A stretch of DNA of 64,000 nt from Neoechinorhynchus agilis. Taxonomy: Eukaryota; Acanthocephala. Location of the stretch: the NCBI GenBank assembly GCA_051530055.1, contig CM121342.1:1426001-1490000 (forward strand), given 5' to 3'. The notes beneath the pieces are model-generated. The model worked only from the letters and a program-made list of their open reading frames with translations, was not told the origin of the DNA and did not search any database. This document shows, one piece after another, positions 1 to 11,847 of this stretch. A program made the position numbers and the translations under genes. Within the stretch, counting starts at the first letter, position 1; every line of letters starts with the position of its first letter.

Positions 1-739
1 AACCATTTTATTATCCGTTACAAAGAATGATTGCAACTATTTTAGGTTATCGCTGTATTGCTTTCTTGTAGTGCAACGTTTCTTGCACAAAGGTTCAACG
101 GATGCCAAGGTTACAAGCAAACATTTGGCATGTATCCTTGAACTCGTACAAATGGGATTTAAAAGGACCTAAGAGAGTTATTGCGCTTCTGAATAATGGC
201 ATTCACTGATTAATGAACCATTTACTATAGCACATTTATGATTGTGTTAACGTTTGCTGACAAAATTTCTATAATATAACTCAAGTTGGTATATCACCAG
301 AATATAAATCCGTATAGTTTAATTTTGTCCTAATAAACGTCGATTTTCCGTTGATCGAAAGGAATTATCTTTGATAATGGGCATCAGAAATTTTTGCATT
401 AAATTGTTCCGACGGTACAATGCGAAACCGTAAGGACATTTTAAAGTTTAAACTCAATGAAAGAAAGTATTTGAAACTGATCATGTTGAGACTAATGTAA
501 AATAATTAAAGATTTTTGATCACGTAACTTTTACGATTGAAGTTGATTACAACTTGCACGTTAAATCATGGCCATCAAAATATTTCACATTTTGCTTTCT
601 GTAGTATTCGGTCTTGGAACTGCCGATATGTGTGTTTAGAAATCTTCACCCGGTAAAGAATTTTTAATATGATGAACCCGACGATGTTCGAAACGTCTTT
701 AAATCAAAAAACTGGCTTAGTTTGTACATTCCGTAATGT
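1..739. other. AT-rich stretch, no gene seen
   Basis: No open frame of useful length, splice-consistent exon pair, RNA gene or clear repeat is visible. The stretch may be intergenic or intronic. Confidence 0.5.
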
Positions 740-759
740 AATGAGGTGGTGAAGTGGAC

Positions 760-870
760 TAATGCCCTTGAGACTGATGAGTCCCGCCTCCCCGGGAGGT
801 ATCTCAGAATCCGGAGGGATGTACAAACTCACACCGTGTGGCTCAGTATATTAAGTGATTTTATGCTCTT
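760..870 (-). repeat. Dispersed repeat with coding-like conservation, copy 1
   Basis: Read on the minus strand this stretch encodes a peptide containing YIPPDSEIPPGEAGL. It resembles peptides at about 49900-50000 (VRIPPDSQISPEKAEL, minus) and 54517-54560 (YILPDSAIA, plus). The DNA has drifted more than the peptide, which suggests descent from a coding segment, perhaps part of a mobile element. I do not recognise the family. A hammerhead ribozyme was considered because of the CTGATGAG at 774, but the rest of the core is absent. Confidence 0.4.
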
Positions 871-1315
871 TCCTGAACCAGATCAGTGGATTGTGTGCCT
901 AAAGAAAATAATCAGCAGTGATAAAAGGCCACACATTGATATTTAATAAGTTACCGGCTGGCCAGTCTTCAAAAATTAGAATAAATGTAGAAAAAATTAA
1001 ATTTTTTACATGCAAGCCAATTCTCATGAAAATTTGCGTAAAATTTTTTCTTAGGAGTTGTACTTGTGCAGAACTTTTAACGCGAAATTGATCGAGTTTA
1101 AACATATATAAAATTTCGTTTTATTTATGCGAAATCATATTCAAAATTTACGAAAATTTTCTCGTTGGCATTTATTTAAAGTGGATAGTTGAAAAGCTTA
1201 TGTTTAATGTGATTTAAACAATTTTAACGGAGGCATTTAAGGAGAGCAAGAAAAGCGAAAAAATCATACTCTGTAATTCTAAAGGAAACAGACCGAGATC
1301 GAATTGAGCTCAAAT

Positions 1316-1983
1316 TTAAAAAATTAAAGATATTTCCAATGCTCTGACATTTGTTGCTCCTAGAACGAGGTTGGACGACGAATGATCCGAAAAATGTTTA
1401 GTTGCTTTATAATTTAAGAAATTTGTGAAAACGATTGTCTTTTGATCTGCCATGTAAAACACGAATTGGTACTTTTTATTAGATAGAAAATTTCCCATTC
1501 GAAAAAATGTGGAGCCAAATGAAAAAAGCTTAATCGCATGGAACAAAGACGTAAAGAAATGCTTTTCTCGGAGATGTTTACGGTATAAATCAGCAACTCC
1601 AATTTAATACTAAAATCATTAACACCACCGCTCTGGACTTAAAGATAAACACGAATTAATTTAAAACTAGCAATTTAATTTTTAAAAATGGCCGAAATCG
1701 CTATCGTCTGAGTGAAGTAAACAAAGACATCAATGAATACAATCAAATATCGATCCATAAAGACACCATCCCCAATCCCGTGGTGAATGCCTCGCGCCAT
1801 AATCTCCCGTCGGACATAACAGTCGAAGGTGGATGAAATGCCTTCGTCCCCATTTGCCATACTTTCACTTCAACTGATAGCGCACAAGAAACGGATATTC
1901 GGGTGAGCATTTAAGTGTATTTAACCCCATTGTTCGAGTTCAGAAACGTTCCAGCCGGCGGGCTCGACTACGTTGTACGCCTT
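1316..1983 (-). CDS. 3' end of an unrecognised spliced gene (three exons inferred)
   Basis: Three minus-strand segments join in one phase: 1983-1926, 1873-1767 and 1471-1316, which ends in TAA. The first intron (1925-1874, 52 bp) has a GTTAAA donor and a CTATCAG acceptor; the second (1766-1472) has a GTGTCT donor and an AAAAG acceptor. The first exon gives KAYNVVEPAGWNVSELEQW, the second contains WQMGTKAFHPP and DGRLWREAF, the third contains FYMADQKTIVF. The first two exons are richer in G+C than their surroundings and look protein-like. I cannot assign a family. The 5' exons are missing, and the upstream intron would have to cross or contain the 147-bp satellite. The second intron is the weakest part of the model. 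This may also be a pseudogene. Confidence 0.4.
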
Positions 1984-4900
1984 CTTGGTTCCAAGCAGAG
2001 AATTTTTTATAATAAGAAAATATGAAATCTAATCATTGATTTATATCGGTACGAATCGATGAAATAGGGATAATGGAACTATTTTTTGTAATCACAACGA
2101 ATGATTGAATTTGGCGAGGACGCTTTCTTGGTTCCAATCGAAAGATTTTTATTAAAGGAGAATATGAGATCCCGTCAAAGTTATTGATTTATATCGGAAG
2201 GAATCGATCGAATGAGGATAATGAAAGTATTTTTTAACCAGAGCGAACGATTGAATTCGGTGAGGACGCTTTCTTGGTTCCAATCGAAAGATTTTTATTA
2301 AAGGAGAATATGAGATCCCGTCAAAGTTATTGATTTATATCGGAAGGAATCGATGAAATAGGGATAATGGAACTATTTTTTGTAATCACAACGAATGATT
2401 GAATTTGGCGAGGACGCTTTCTTGGTTCCAATCGAAAGATTTTTATTAAAGGAGAATATGAGATCCCGTCAAAGTTATTGATTTATATCGGAAGGAATCG
2501 ATCGAATGAGGATAATGAAAGTATTTTTTAACCAGAGCGAACGATTGAATTCGGTGAGGACGCTTTCTTGGTTCCAATCGAAAGATTTTTATTAAAGGAG
2601 AATATGAGATCCCGTCAAAGTTATTGATTTATATCGGAAGGAATCGATGAAATAGGGATAATGGAACTATTTTTTGTAATCACAACGAATGATTGAATTT
2701 GGCGAGGACGCTTTCTTGGTTCCAATCGAAAGATTTTTATTAAAGGAGAATATGAGATCCCGTCAAAGTTATTGATTTATATCGGAAGGAATCGATCGAA
2801 TGAGGATAATGAAAGTATTTTTTAACCAGAGCGAACGATTGAATTCGGCGAGGACGCTTTCTTGGTTCCAATCGAAAGATTTTTATTAAAGGAGAATATG
2901 AGATCCCGTCAAAGTTATTGATTTATATCGGAAGGAATCGATGGAATGAGGATAATGAAAGTATTTTTTAACCAGAGCGAACGATTGAATTCGGCGAGGA
3001 GCTTTCTTGGTTCATCGAGATTTTTATTAAAGGAGAATATGAGATCGTCAAAGTTATTGATTTATACGGAAGGAATATGAAATGGGGATAATGGAAGTAT
3101 TTTTTAATCAGAGCGAACGATTGAATTGGCGAGGACGCTTTCTTGGTTCCAATCGAAAGATTTTTATTAAAGGAGAATATGAGATCCCGTCAAAGTTATT
3201 GATTTATATCGGAAGGAATCGATCGAATGAGGATAATGAAAGTATTTTTTAACCAGAGCGAACCATTGAATTCGGCGAGGACGCTTTCTTGGTTCCAATC
3301 GAAAGATTTTTAATAAAGGAGAATATGAGATCCCGTCAAAGTTATTGATTTATTTAGGAAGGAATCGATGGAATGAGGACAATGAAAGTATTTTTTAACC
3401 GGAGCGAACGATTGTATTCGACGAGGATGCTTTCTTGGTTCATATCGGAGGATTTTTATTAAAGGAGAATATGAGATCTGGTCAAAGTTATTGATTTATA
3501 GCGGAAGGAATAAATGAAATGAGGATGACGAAAGTATTTTTTAAGCAGAGCGAACGATTGAATTCGGCGAGGACGCTTTCTTGGTTCCAATCGAAAGATT
3601 TTTATTAAAGGAGAATATGAGATCCCGTCAAAGTTATTGATTTATATCGGAAGGAATCGATCGAATGAGGATAATGAAAGTATTTTTTAACCAGAGCGAA
3701 CGATTGAATTCGGCGAGAACGCTTTCTTGGTTCCAATCGAAAGATTTTTATTAAAGGAGAATATGAGATCCCGTCAAAGTTATTGATTTATTTAGGAAGG
3801 AATCGATGGAATGAGGACAATGAAAGTATTTTTTAACCGAGCGAACGATTGATTCGCGAGGAGCTTTCTTGGTTCATCGAGATTTTTATTAAAGGAGAAT
3901 ATGAGATCTGTCAAAGTTATTGATTTATGGAAGGAATGATGAATGAGGATAATGAAAGTATTTTTTAACAGAGCGAACGATTGAATTCGGCGAGGACGCT
4001 TTCTTGGTTCCAATCGAAAGATTTTTATTAAAGGAGAATATGAGATCCCGTCAAAGTTATTGATTTATTTTGGAAGGAATCGATGGAATGAGGATAGTGA
4101 AAGTATTTTTTAACCAGAGCGAACGATTGAATTCGGCGAGAACGCTTTCTTGGTTCCAATCGAAAGATTTTTATTAAAGGAGAATATGAGATCCCGTCAA
4201 AGTTATTGATTTATTTTGGAAGGAATCGATGGAATGAGGATAGTGAAAGTATTTTGTTAACCAGAGCGAACGATTGAATTCGGCGAGAACGCTTTCTTGG
4301 TTCCAATCGAAAGATTTTTATTAAAGGAGAATATGAGATCCCGTCAAAGTTATTGATTTATTTTGGAAGGAATCGATGGAATGAGGATAGTGAAAGTATT
4401 TTGTTAACCAGAGCGAACGATTGAATTCGGCGAGAACGCTTTCTTGGTTCCAATCGAAAGATTTTTATTAAAGGAGAATATGAGATCCCGTCAAAGTTAT
4501 TGATTTATTTTGGAAGGAATCGATGGAATGAGGATAGTGAAAGTATTTTTTAACCAGAGCGAATGATTGAATTCGGCGAGGACGCTTTCTTGGTTTCAAT
4601 CGGAAGATTTTTATTAAAGGAGAATATGAGATCCCGTCAAAGTTACTGATTTATATCGAAAGGAATCGATGAAATGAGGACAATGAAAATATTTTTTTTG
4701 TGACCATAACGAATGATTGAATTCGGTGAGGAAGCTTTCTTGGTTTCAATCGGAAGATTTTTATTAAAGGAGAATATGAGATCCCGTCAAAGTTACTGAT
4801 TTATATCGAAAGGAATCGATGAAATGAGGACAATGAAAATATTTTTTTTGTGACCATAACGAATGATTGAATTCGGTGAGGAAGCTTTCTTGGTTTCAAT

Positions 4901-5770
4901 CGGAAGATTTTTATTAAAGGAGAATATGAGATCCCGTCAAAGTTACTGATTTATATCGAAAGGAATCGATGAAATGAGGACAATGAAAATATTTTTTTTG
5001 TGACCATAACGAATGATTGAATTCGGTGAGGAAGCTTTCTTGGTTTCAATCGGAAGATTTTTATTAAAGGAGAATATGAGATCCCGTCAAAGTTACTGAT
5101 TTATATCGAAAGGAATCGATGAAATGAGGACAATGAAAATATTTTTTTTGTGACCATAACGAATGATTGAATTCGGTGAGGAAGCTTTCTTGGTTTCAAT
5201 CGGAAGATTTTTATTAAAGGAGAATATGAGATCCCGTCAAAGTTACTGATTTATATCGAAAGGAATCGATGAAATGAGGATAATGAAAGTATTTTTTAAC
5301 CATAGCGAACGATTGAATTCGATGAGGACGCTTTCTTGGTTCCAATCGGAGGATTTTTATTAAGGGAGAATATGAGATCCCGTCTAAGTTATTAATTTAT
5401 ATCGGAAGGAATCGATGAAATGAGGATATTGAAAGTATTTTTTAACCAGAGCGAATGATTTAATTCAGTGAGAACGCTTTCTTGGTTCCAATCGGAGGAT
5501 TTTTATTTAAGGAGAATATGAGATCCCGTCAAAGTTATTGATTTATTTAACAAAGAATCGATGAAATTAGGACAATGAAAGTATTTTTTAACCAGAGCGA
5601 GATATTGAATTCTGTGAGAATCCTGTCTTGGTTTCAAGCGGTTGGCTTTTACAAAGAAGAATATGAGATCTTGCTGGAGTTATTGAGTTGTAGATTTATT
5701 TGGAAAGGACGAGATGGAATGAGAATATTTGAGGTATTTTAACCAGAGCTAACGATTGAATTTTGTAAGA
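1984..5770. repeat. 147-bp satellite array, about 26 units
   Basis: Tandem monomers of 146-150 bp run head to tail, each with the landmarks CTTTCTTGGTTCCAATCG, TTTTTATTAAAGGAGAATATG and GATTGAATTCGG. At the left end two monomer types alternate (one with AATAGGGATAATGG, one with GAATGAGGATAATG), making a dimer of about 294 bp. Units near 3000-3060 and 3830-3960 carry many one-base deletions. Units near 4140-4500 form a block with TATTTTGG and GGATAGTG. Units starting at 4731, 4881, 5031 and 5181 are spaced exactly 150 bp and are almost identical. The right edge decays gradually from about 5560. This is ordinary satellite structure with local homogenisation; no gene lies inside. Confidence 0.97.
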
Positions 5771-5941
5771 AAAAATAGCTTCTAAGGTAAAAGCAATCAA
5801 ACTTCAGTTGCAACATTCCACGAATTTAAAATGTGGCCAATGTCGCCGAAGCCATTTATCATAAAAAAACCAATCCTGGTTGAAAGCTTTCATTCATTTA
5901 TACAACCATTCACAATATGGTCGCTAGAGGGTTAAAATATG

Positions 5942-7479
5942 CTACATTGTCGGTGATGAACGATTGGAAATTGGTTCTTGGTTTTCTACACTTGTCCTTG
6001 GGATTGAAGATTGACTCGATGGTGCATACACTGAAGTTAGTGTTCCGGTGTCGGATAGACGAGGGGATTGCGACTCACACTGATGCAATTGAGTATACAT
6101 CTGAGATGGCGCTTTAAGTTGAACCACTGATGTGCTCGCATCCGAACCGGAATCAATCAATTGCACAATATCGGATTTAACAGCTCGTTTTTTACGAGGT
6201 GGTACTGGCGGCTGTTGTACGATATCGGACGCGGCGAAAGCTTTTCTGCGACCACCTTCGGATCTATCTGTCATATTTACAACTGTCCGGGCTATGCGCT
6301 GTGTTAAATTACCAAAAGTCTCTAAAGCGTGCTCGGAAACCGGTGATTCCTCCTTTTCAGGCGGTTTAGTGTTCCTTGAACGATACGCGGACCACGAAGA
6401 CGGACACTCGATATTTTCTCCGGATACCGGATCGACACTAAGTTCAGTATATGCTCTGGACTGTTGTTCTTCGTTGCAATTGGATTCCACTGATCGTGAC
6501 TCGTGTTCAGAATACGATATTCGATTAGCATGGAGACCACGATATCCGTCCTCGACTGTATCTCTTGACAGAGTGTCCGGATGAAGAAGTTGACTGCGTT
6601 CTCCAAAAGCCTTTTTTGAGCCCTCATTCTTGATGAACTCTACAGAGTTCCCACTTCCCTCAAACGGGATTCTATTAAGTATAAAATTCGTCACATTTCG
6701 TTTATTTTGGACTTCAAGGTCTTCAAGATCCCGTCTTCTTTTATAGTCCTCTCGTCTTATCGGCATTTCACTTGTCTTTGGAACACCCGCACATTCATTC
6801 CTGAGGTATTTTATGGCTCGACAAATCGCCGCAATTCCGAGTCCAATAATGACCGAGACGGTTATTACCAAACCGAGGATCCATACGACCTTACCGGTGA
6901 TCCCAGAGGTCAACTGGACGTGTTTTAAGCCCTGAGCTGTCTCGAGTAAAGCCTGTTTAATGAATTCAGGCGATCTGAGTGGATCGAACTGTATGTTGGT
7001 GGGTCGTTGTATTTTATTCACTTGTTCCGTTGGAATGATCGTCCAAGAGCTCCGAGGCTCTTCTACAGGTAAAAACATTGAAAATAGTATCTTTCAAAGG
7101 GAAGTTAATGTGAGAACGGACTTTTAAAGGATAAATTGTGCGACAACTCTTACACAATCGATGTTGTAACACTCGGCGGTGGAGAGAAGGCCGCGAAAAC
7201 ATTGCGAGAAAACAACAAAAAACCCAAAAAACCAATGGACGTTGCGGAAGAAGTAGCTAGGGAACTCTACGGGCATTCGACAGGCGGATTATCCTTTATA
7301 TAATCTTCTTTTAAACCGAAAATATCCCAGGATGATTCTTTCAGGCGATTAAAGTGAGTGCTATTAAACTCGCCGTTCAATGAACTGAACTTTAAACCGC
7401 CTTTTAGCGTATTTAACTGAGTCCGGATGCCGTCAAAGGATTTTTTCCTTATGTAAAATGGTCCTAACTTGAAACGGAG
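5942..7479 (-). CDS. Unrecognised single-pass membrane protein, last two exons
   Basis: The long minus-strand frame at 7078-5942 has 378 codons. Residues about 64-86 form one hydrophobic helix (from VVWILGLVIT), followed by a basic stop-transfer and a cytoplasmic tail of about 290 residues rich in Ser, Glu and Arg, with a proline motif PPVPPRKK (about 290-297) of the SH3-ligand kind. The true exon probably begins at 7062, after TTTTTACCTGTAG. An upstream exon, about 7479-7317, follows a TTTCTGCAG acceptor and adds an ectodomain piece with an N-glycosylation site (NST). The joining donor is uncertain: phase fits GTTTAA at 7316 but not the stronger-looking GTAGAGT near 7268. Further 5' exons would lie beyond the 154-bp satellite. 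It may be a receptor or adhesion protein; a captured envelope-type glycoprotein is possible but has no positive support. Confidence 0.55.
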
Positions 7480-7489
7480 CTGCAGAAAT

Positions 7490-9575
7490 CATTATTTAAT
7501 AAAAGGTCAGTCTGTCTAATTTACGAAAAACCAATATTCGCTTGTTCAAAAACTGTAAAAATGATAGCTTTCGTTGGCTATTGAATTCTGAGCTTATTTT
7601 AAAGCTTTAGTCGAACTGTCAAAAATCTCCTTAAATAAAAAATGATCCTTAATGGTCCACGAAACTTTTATGATCTAAAACCTATCAGTTCTCGAATCGA
7701 GCTGACGTAAACCTCCTTTAATAAAAAATAATAATACTTTATAGTTTACGAACTTTTACGTTATAAAAAAATGCCATTATTGCTCTTGTTCAAAAACTGT
7801 GAAAATGATAGCTTTCGCTGGCTATTGAATTCTGAGCTTACAGGAGAGCCTTGATCGAACGGCCGAAAATCTCCTTTAATAAAAAATAATAATATTTAAT
7901 AGTTTACGAACCTTTTCTAATCTAAGAAACCATTGTTGCGTTTGTTCAAAAACTATAAAAATGGTAGTTTTCGTTGGCCATCGAACTCTGAGCTTATCGG
8001 AGAGCCTTAATCGAACTGCCGAAAATCTCATTTAATAGAAATAATACTTTATAATTTACGAGCTTTTACGTTATAAAAAATGCCATTATTGTTCTTGTTC
8101 AAAAACTGTAAAAATGATAGCTTTCGATGGCTATTGAATTCTGAACTTACCGGAGAGCCTTAATCGAACTGCCGAAAATCTCCTTTAATGAAAATAATAC
8201 TTTATAGTTTACGAACTTTTACGTTATAAAAAATGCTAATATTGCTATTGTTCAAAAACTGTAAAAATGATAGCTTTCGTTGGCTATTGAATTCTGAGCT
8301 TATTTTAAAGCCTTAGTCGAACTGTCATAAATCTCCTTTAATAAAAAATAATAATTTTTTTAGTTTACGAACCCTGTATGATATTAAAAACCATTATTGC
8401 GCTTGTTCAAAAACCAAAAATTGTTGCCATCGTTGGCTATTGAATTCTGAGCTTATGGGATAGCCTTTATCGAACGGCCGAAAATCTCCTTTAACAAAAA
8501 ATAATAATATTTAATAGTTTACGAACCTTTTCTGATCTAAGAAACCATTATTGCGCTTGTTCAAATACTGTAAAGATGGAAGTTTTTGTTGGCTATCGAA
8601 TTCTGACCTTATCGGAGAGCCTTAGTCGAACTGTCAAAAATCTCCTTTAATAAAAAATAATAATATTTAATGGTTTACGAACCTTTTCTGATCTAAGAAA
8701 CCATTATTGTGCTTGTTCAAATACTGTAAAAAATGGTAGTTTTTGTTGGCTATCGAATTCTGACCTTATCGGAGAGCCTTAGTCGAACTGTCAAAAATCT
8801 CCTTTAATAAAAAATAATATTTAATAGTTTACGAACCTTTTCTGATCTAAAAAACCAATATTGCGCTTGTTCAAAAACTGCAAAATGGTAGTTTTTGTTG
8901 GCTGTCGAATTTAGAGCTTATTTTAAAGCCTTAGTCCAACTGTCATAAATCTCCTTTAATAAAAAAATAATTATTTTTTTAGTTTAGAACCCTGTATGAT
9001 ATTAAAAACCGTTATTGCGCTTGTTCAAAAACCAAAAATTGTTGCCATCGTTGGCTATTGAATTCTGAGCTTATGGAATAGCCTTTATCGAACGGCCGAA
9101 AATCTCCTTTAATAAAAAATAATAATATTTAATAGTTTACGAACCTTTTCTGATCTAAGAAACCATTATTGCGCTTGTTCAAAAACTATAAAAATGGCGG
9201 CTTTCGTTGGCGATAGAATTCAGAGCTTATTTTAAAGCCTTAGTCGGACTGTCAAAAATCTCCTTTAATAAGAAATAATAATATTTAATAGTTTACGAAC
9301 CTTTTCTGATGTAAGTAACCATTATTGCGCATGTTCAAAAACTAAAAATTGTGGCTCTCGTTAGCTATCGCTTTCTGAGCTTACCCGAGAGCCTTAGTCG
9401 AACTGTCAAAAATCTCTTTAAAAAATAATAATATTTAATCGCTTACGAACTCTTTATGATATGACAAAACCATTATTGCGCTTGTTCAATTCTGTAAAAA
9501 TGTTAGTTTTTGTTAGCTATCGAATTCTGAGCTTATCGGAGAGCCTTATCGCGCTAATCGAACTGCCGTAGGAAT
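7490..9575. repeat. 154-bp satellite array, about 13 units, with a four-unit higher-order repeat
   Basis: Units of 151-156 bp share CTTGTTCAAAAACTG, GGCTATTGAATTCTGAGCTTA and AAATCTCCTTTAATAAAAAA. The CTTGTTC landmark recurs at about 7541, 7786, 7941, 8094, 8246, 8402, 8556, 8712, 8866, 9020, 9174, 9331 and 9481; one unit near 7620-7720 is degraded. The variant with CCAAAAATTGTTGCCATCG occurs at about 8410 and 9028, so the stretches from about 8280 and 8920 are copies of one higher-order unit of about 618 bp. It is distinct from the 147-bp satellite. Confidence 0.95.
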
Positions 9576-11847
9576 GACGCCTTGACTTTAACCAGAATTT
9601 TCAAATGTGATGCCAATTGCACGATTGATTTTTGAAGGAAATTTTTTTGATTTACTGAACTCATTTATGTAGCAGGGAATAGTTTCGCAGATATTCTTAA
9701 AGTCCTTAGTAATTTTTTCTTATCAGAACTCAGACTTATGTCTTAATAAAACTCAAAATGACCAGGGAGAACACTTTTAAAAGGTGTCGTGCCATTTTCG
9801 TAGCCAAGGTACGGAGCAGTATTATTCGATAATGATAAAAATTTTCTGAAAGTTTAATAATTGTCTGAAGCATACTAAAGATCCGCCTTTTCTCATTTGA
9901 GAAAGTTTGCGCCAAAAATCTTAAAAAATGCCGATAATTTGTACCATTAAAAAGTGCTACTTAAACAGTTTTGCTTTCACATCACAGTAGCAACTGAAAC
10001 GTGATAGTAAAATAGCTGCAGACAGTATGGCCGGAGCGCTTTTGCCGTTATGTAGTATGGTTTGAGCGCATTACATTTCTTTAAGCCCTGGTCTTCGAAT
10101 TTACAAACGGAGAGATTTACGTTTATCTATTAAATCTAATCTTCGTCTCTTTTGTCACGTTAGCAGTTTCAATTCTCTGCTAATGAAGAGCAATGAGAGC
10201 TGGTAGATATTCATCCGTAGATCTATCTGGTGTTTTATAAAAATAAACAAGACTAAGGTTTTCCATGCATTTATACTAAGTGGCGTTTCGTAACATGATG
10301 GCTTTCTCTGGGGCATATTTACATTCGATACAGGTTGAGATCGCCAATTTTTTATTGCTAATTTCTACTACTAATGATCTTCTGCTAGGACAAAATCACC
10401 GCTTTGGGAGCAGCCAGCTATATCAAGTGTTACCTTTTTTCTGCAGAATAGAAGTAATTCCAAAAGGATACTAGCGATGCTGATCTGTTATATATTTCGC
10501 ACAGTTATCCCGAACCCATGGGAATTGTACTTGGTTCTCCTTTGAACACTATTTATCTCATAAGAAAATCGTTCTACGCTGCTTGAGTGGATTCAAGGTT
10601 CATACTTATCTAACCGATCTTACGCTACATTTGACGTTGTGTTCAACAATGTTGCCCTTTATATAAAGGCTGATTTATCGTCTTTCCTCCTATTCCGACA
10701 ACATTTTTAGGTCTCACATCTTAGAGAACCTTGTCTGCCTCAACGAGCTCACGAGGATATCAGCATAATCTCGACAGGCTGTGATCTCGCTACAGATACC
10801 TGTTTTTGCCTTGCCAGTGGATGGCGACAAAAAATAAGTTGGAGCTTCGTATTCATTGACCAGATTAGTTTTCCATTTTATGTGTTAAGAGCATTTTGGC
10901 TTTTTATACGATTATTGTACTTATCGTCTTTATTGTTTAAATACAATACGAATTCTCCATGCGAAATTAATGTGCTCTGCAATGGACAAATCGGATAAGT
11001 CGAAATAATAATTTTAGCGATTAAATGCTCGTTTACTAGTTTTAAAGCTGTAATGTATTTCCACCGAAAATACACTTATAAGAGTAAATTAGCTCTTCTT
11101 TCTTGGGAGAATTATAACAAACACCAGGTTATTAAGCTTAACTTTTTATCTAATTTGACGAACTTAGAATTGGCACTTTTTGTTAAACACATTATCCGCT
11201 CATAAAAATGAAATAGATGGATAGAAACGGCCAACGAAAATCAGGTACAGTTTATTAGTCGAACAAAAAGTTTACTTTAAACTGAATGGTCTATCAATCC
11301 GTTGACTGAATTTGTTCAAATGAAGCAGGTAAGAAAACGTCGCTTCTCTACAAATCATTTTGGTCTTCCTATTTATAATAAATTTTTATAACGCGAATCG
11401 CAGTTTTTTTCGGTTTTTGAAATCCTTATTGATGTTAGATGAGTTTAGTGATTATTCTAAATGGTCCGATCGTATGATCATTGTAATTGATTATTTAACG
11501 GCGTAATCACACCGGCCTAAATGTTCGCTTAAAACGGTCTAATTTTGTCCTCATATTTTGTTTGTCTACTTGCCAAATCAAAAATCAACACTTTGTAAGT
11601 CACTTAAAGGTTAACTGAAGAAAAATAACATAAATATAATTGTGTGACTTTTTCGATTTTTATTGAATCCCTTCAGGAAATCGATATAAGAAGTGCAAAT
11701 GCACTGCGTTGACACTATTATTAATCAACTTATATGCCAGAAGTGACGAGTTGCTCTAAAACTATGATTTATTTGGTTGCTCAGCACATTTATCGCTGAA
11801 ATATTGATTTGATCGATTTGAAAATGTCAGAGACTTTTTGGACGGGA
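9576..11847. other. No gene identified
   Basis: A 2.3-kb AT-rich stretch. At about 10510-10560 a short peptide resembles the MGSPL motif region of Penelope-type reverse transcriptases, but it is too short to call. Missing 5' exons of the membrane-protein gene could lie here; I could not identify any by frame and splice signals. Confidence 0.4.

Noticed and set aside
768-830. Possible hammerhead ribozyme (CTGATGAG at 774)
   Set aside because: No matching GAAA segment after a second stem and no three-way pairing could be drawn; the motif is short enough to occur by chance.
5917-6928. Plus-strand open frames opposite the membrane-protein exon (for example 6132-6584)
   Set aside because: They are antisense shadows of the long minus-strand coding frame.
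10495-10660. Possible Penelope-type reverse transcriptase scrap (MGIVLGSPL-like)
   Set aside because: Only one short motif; nothing on either side supports it.
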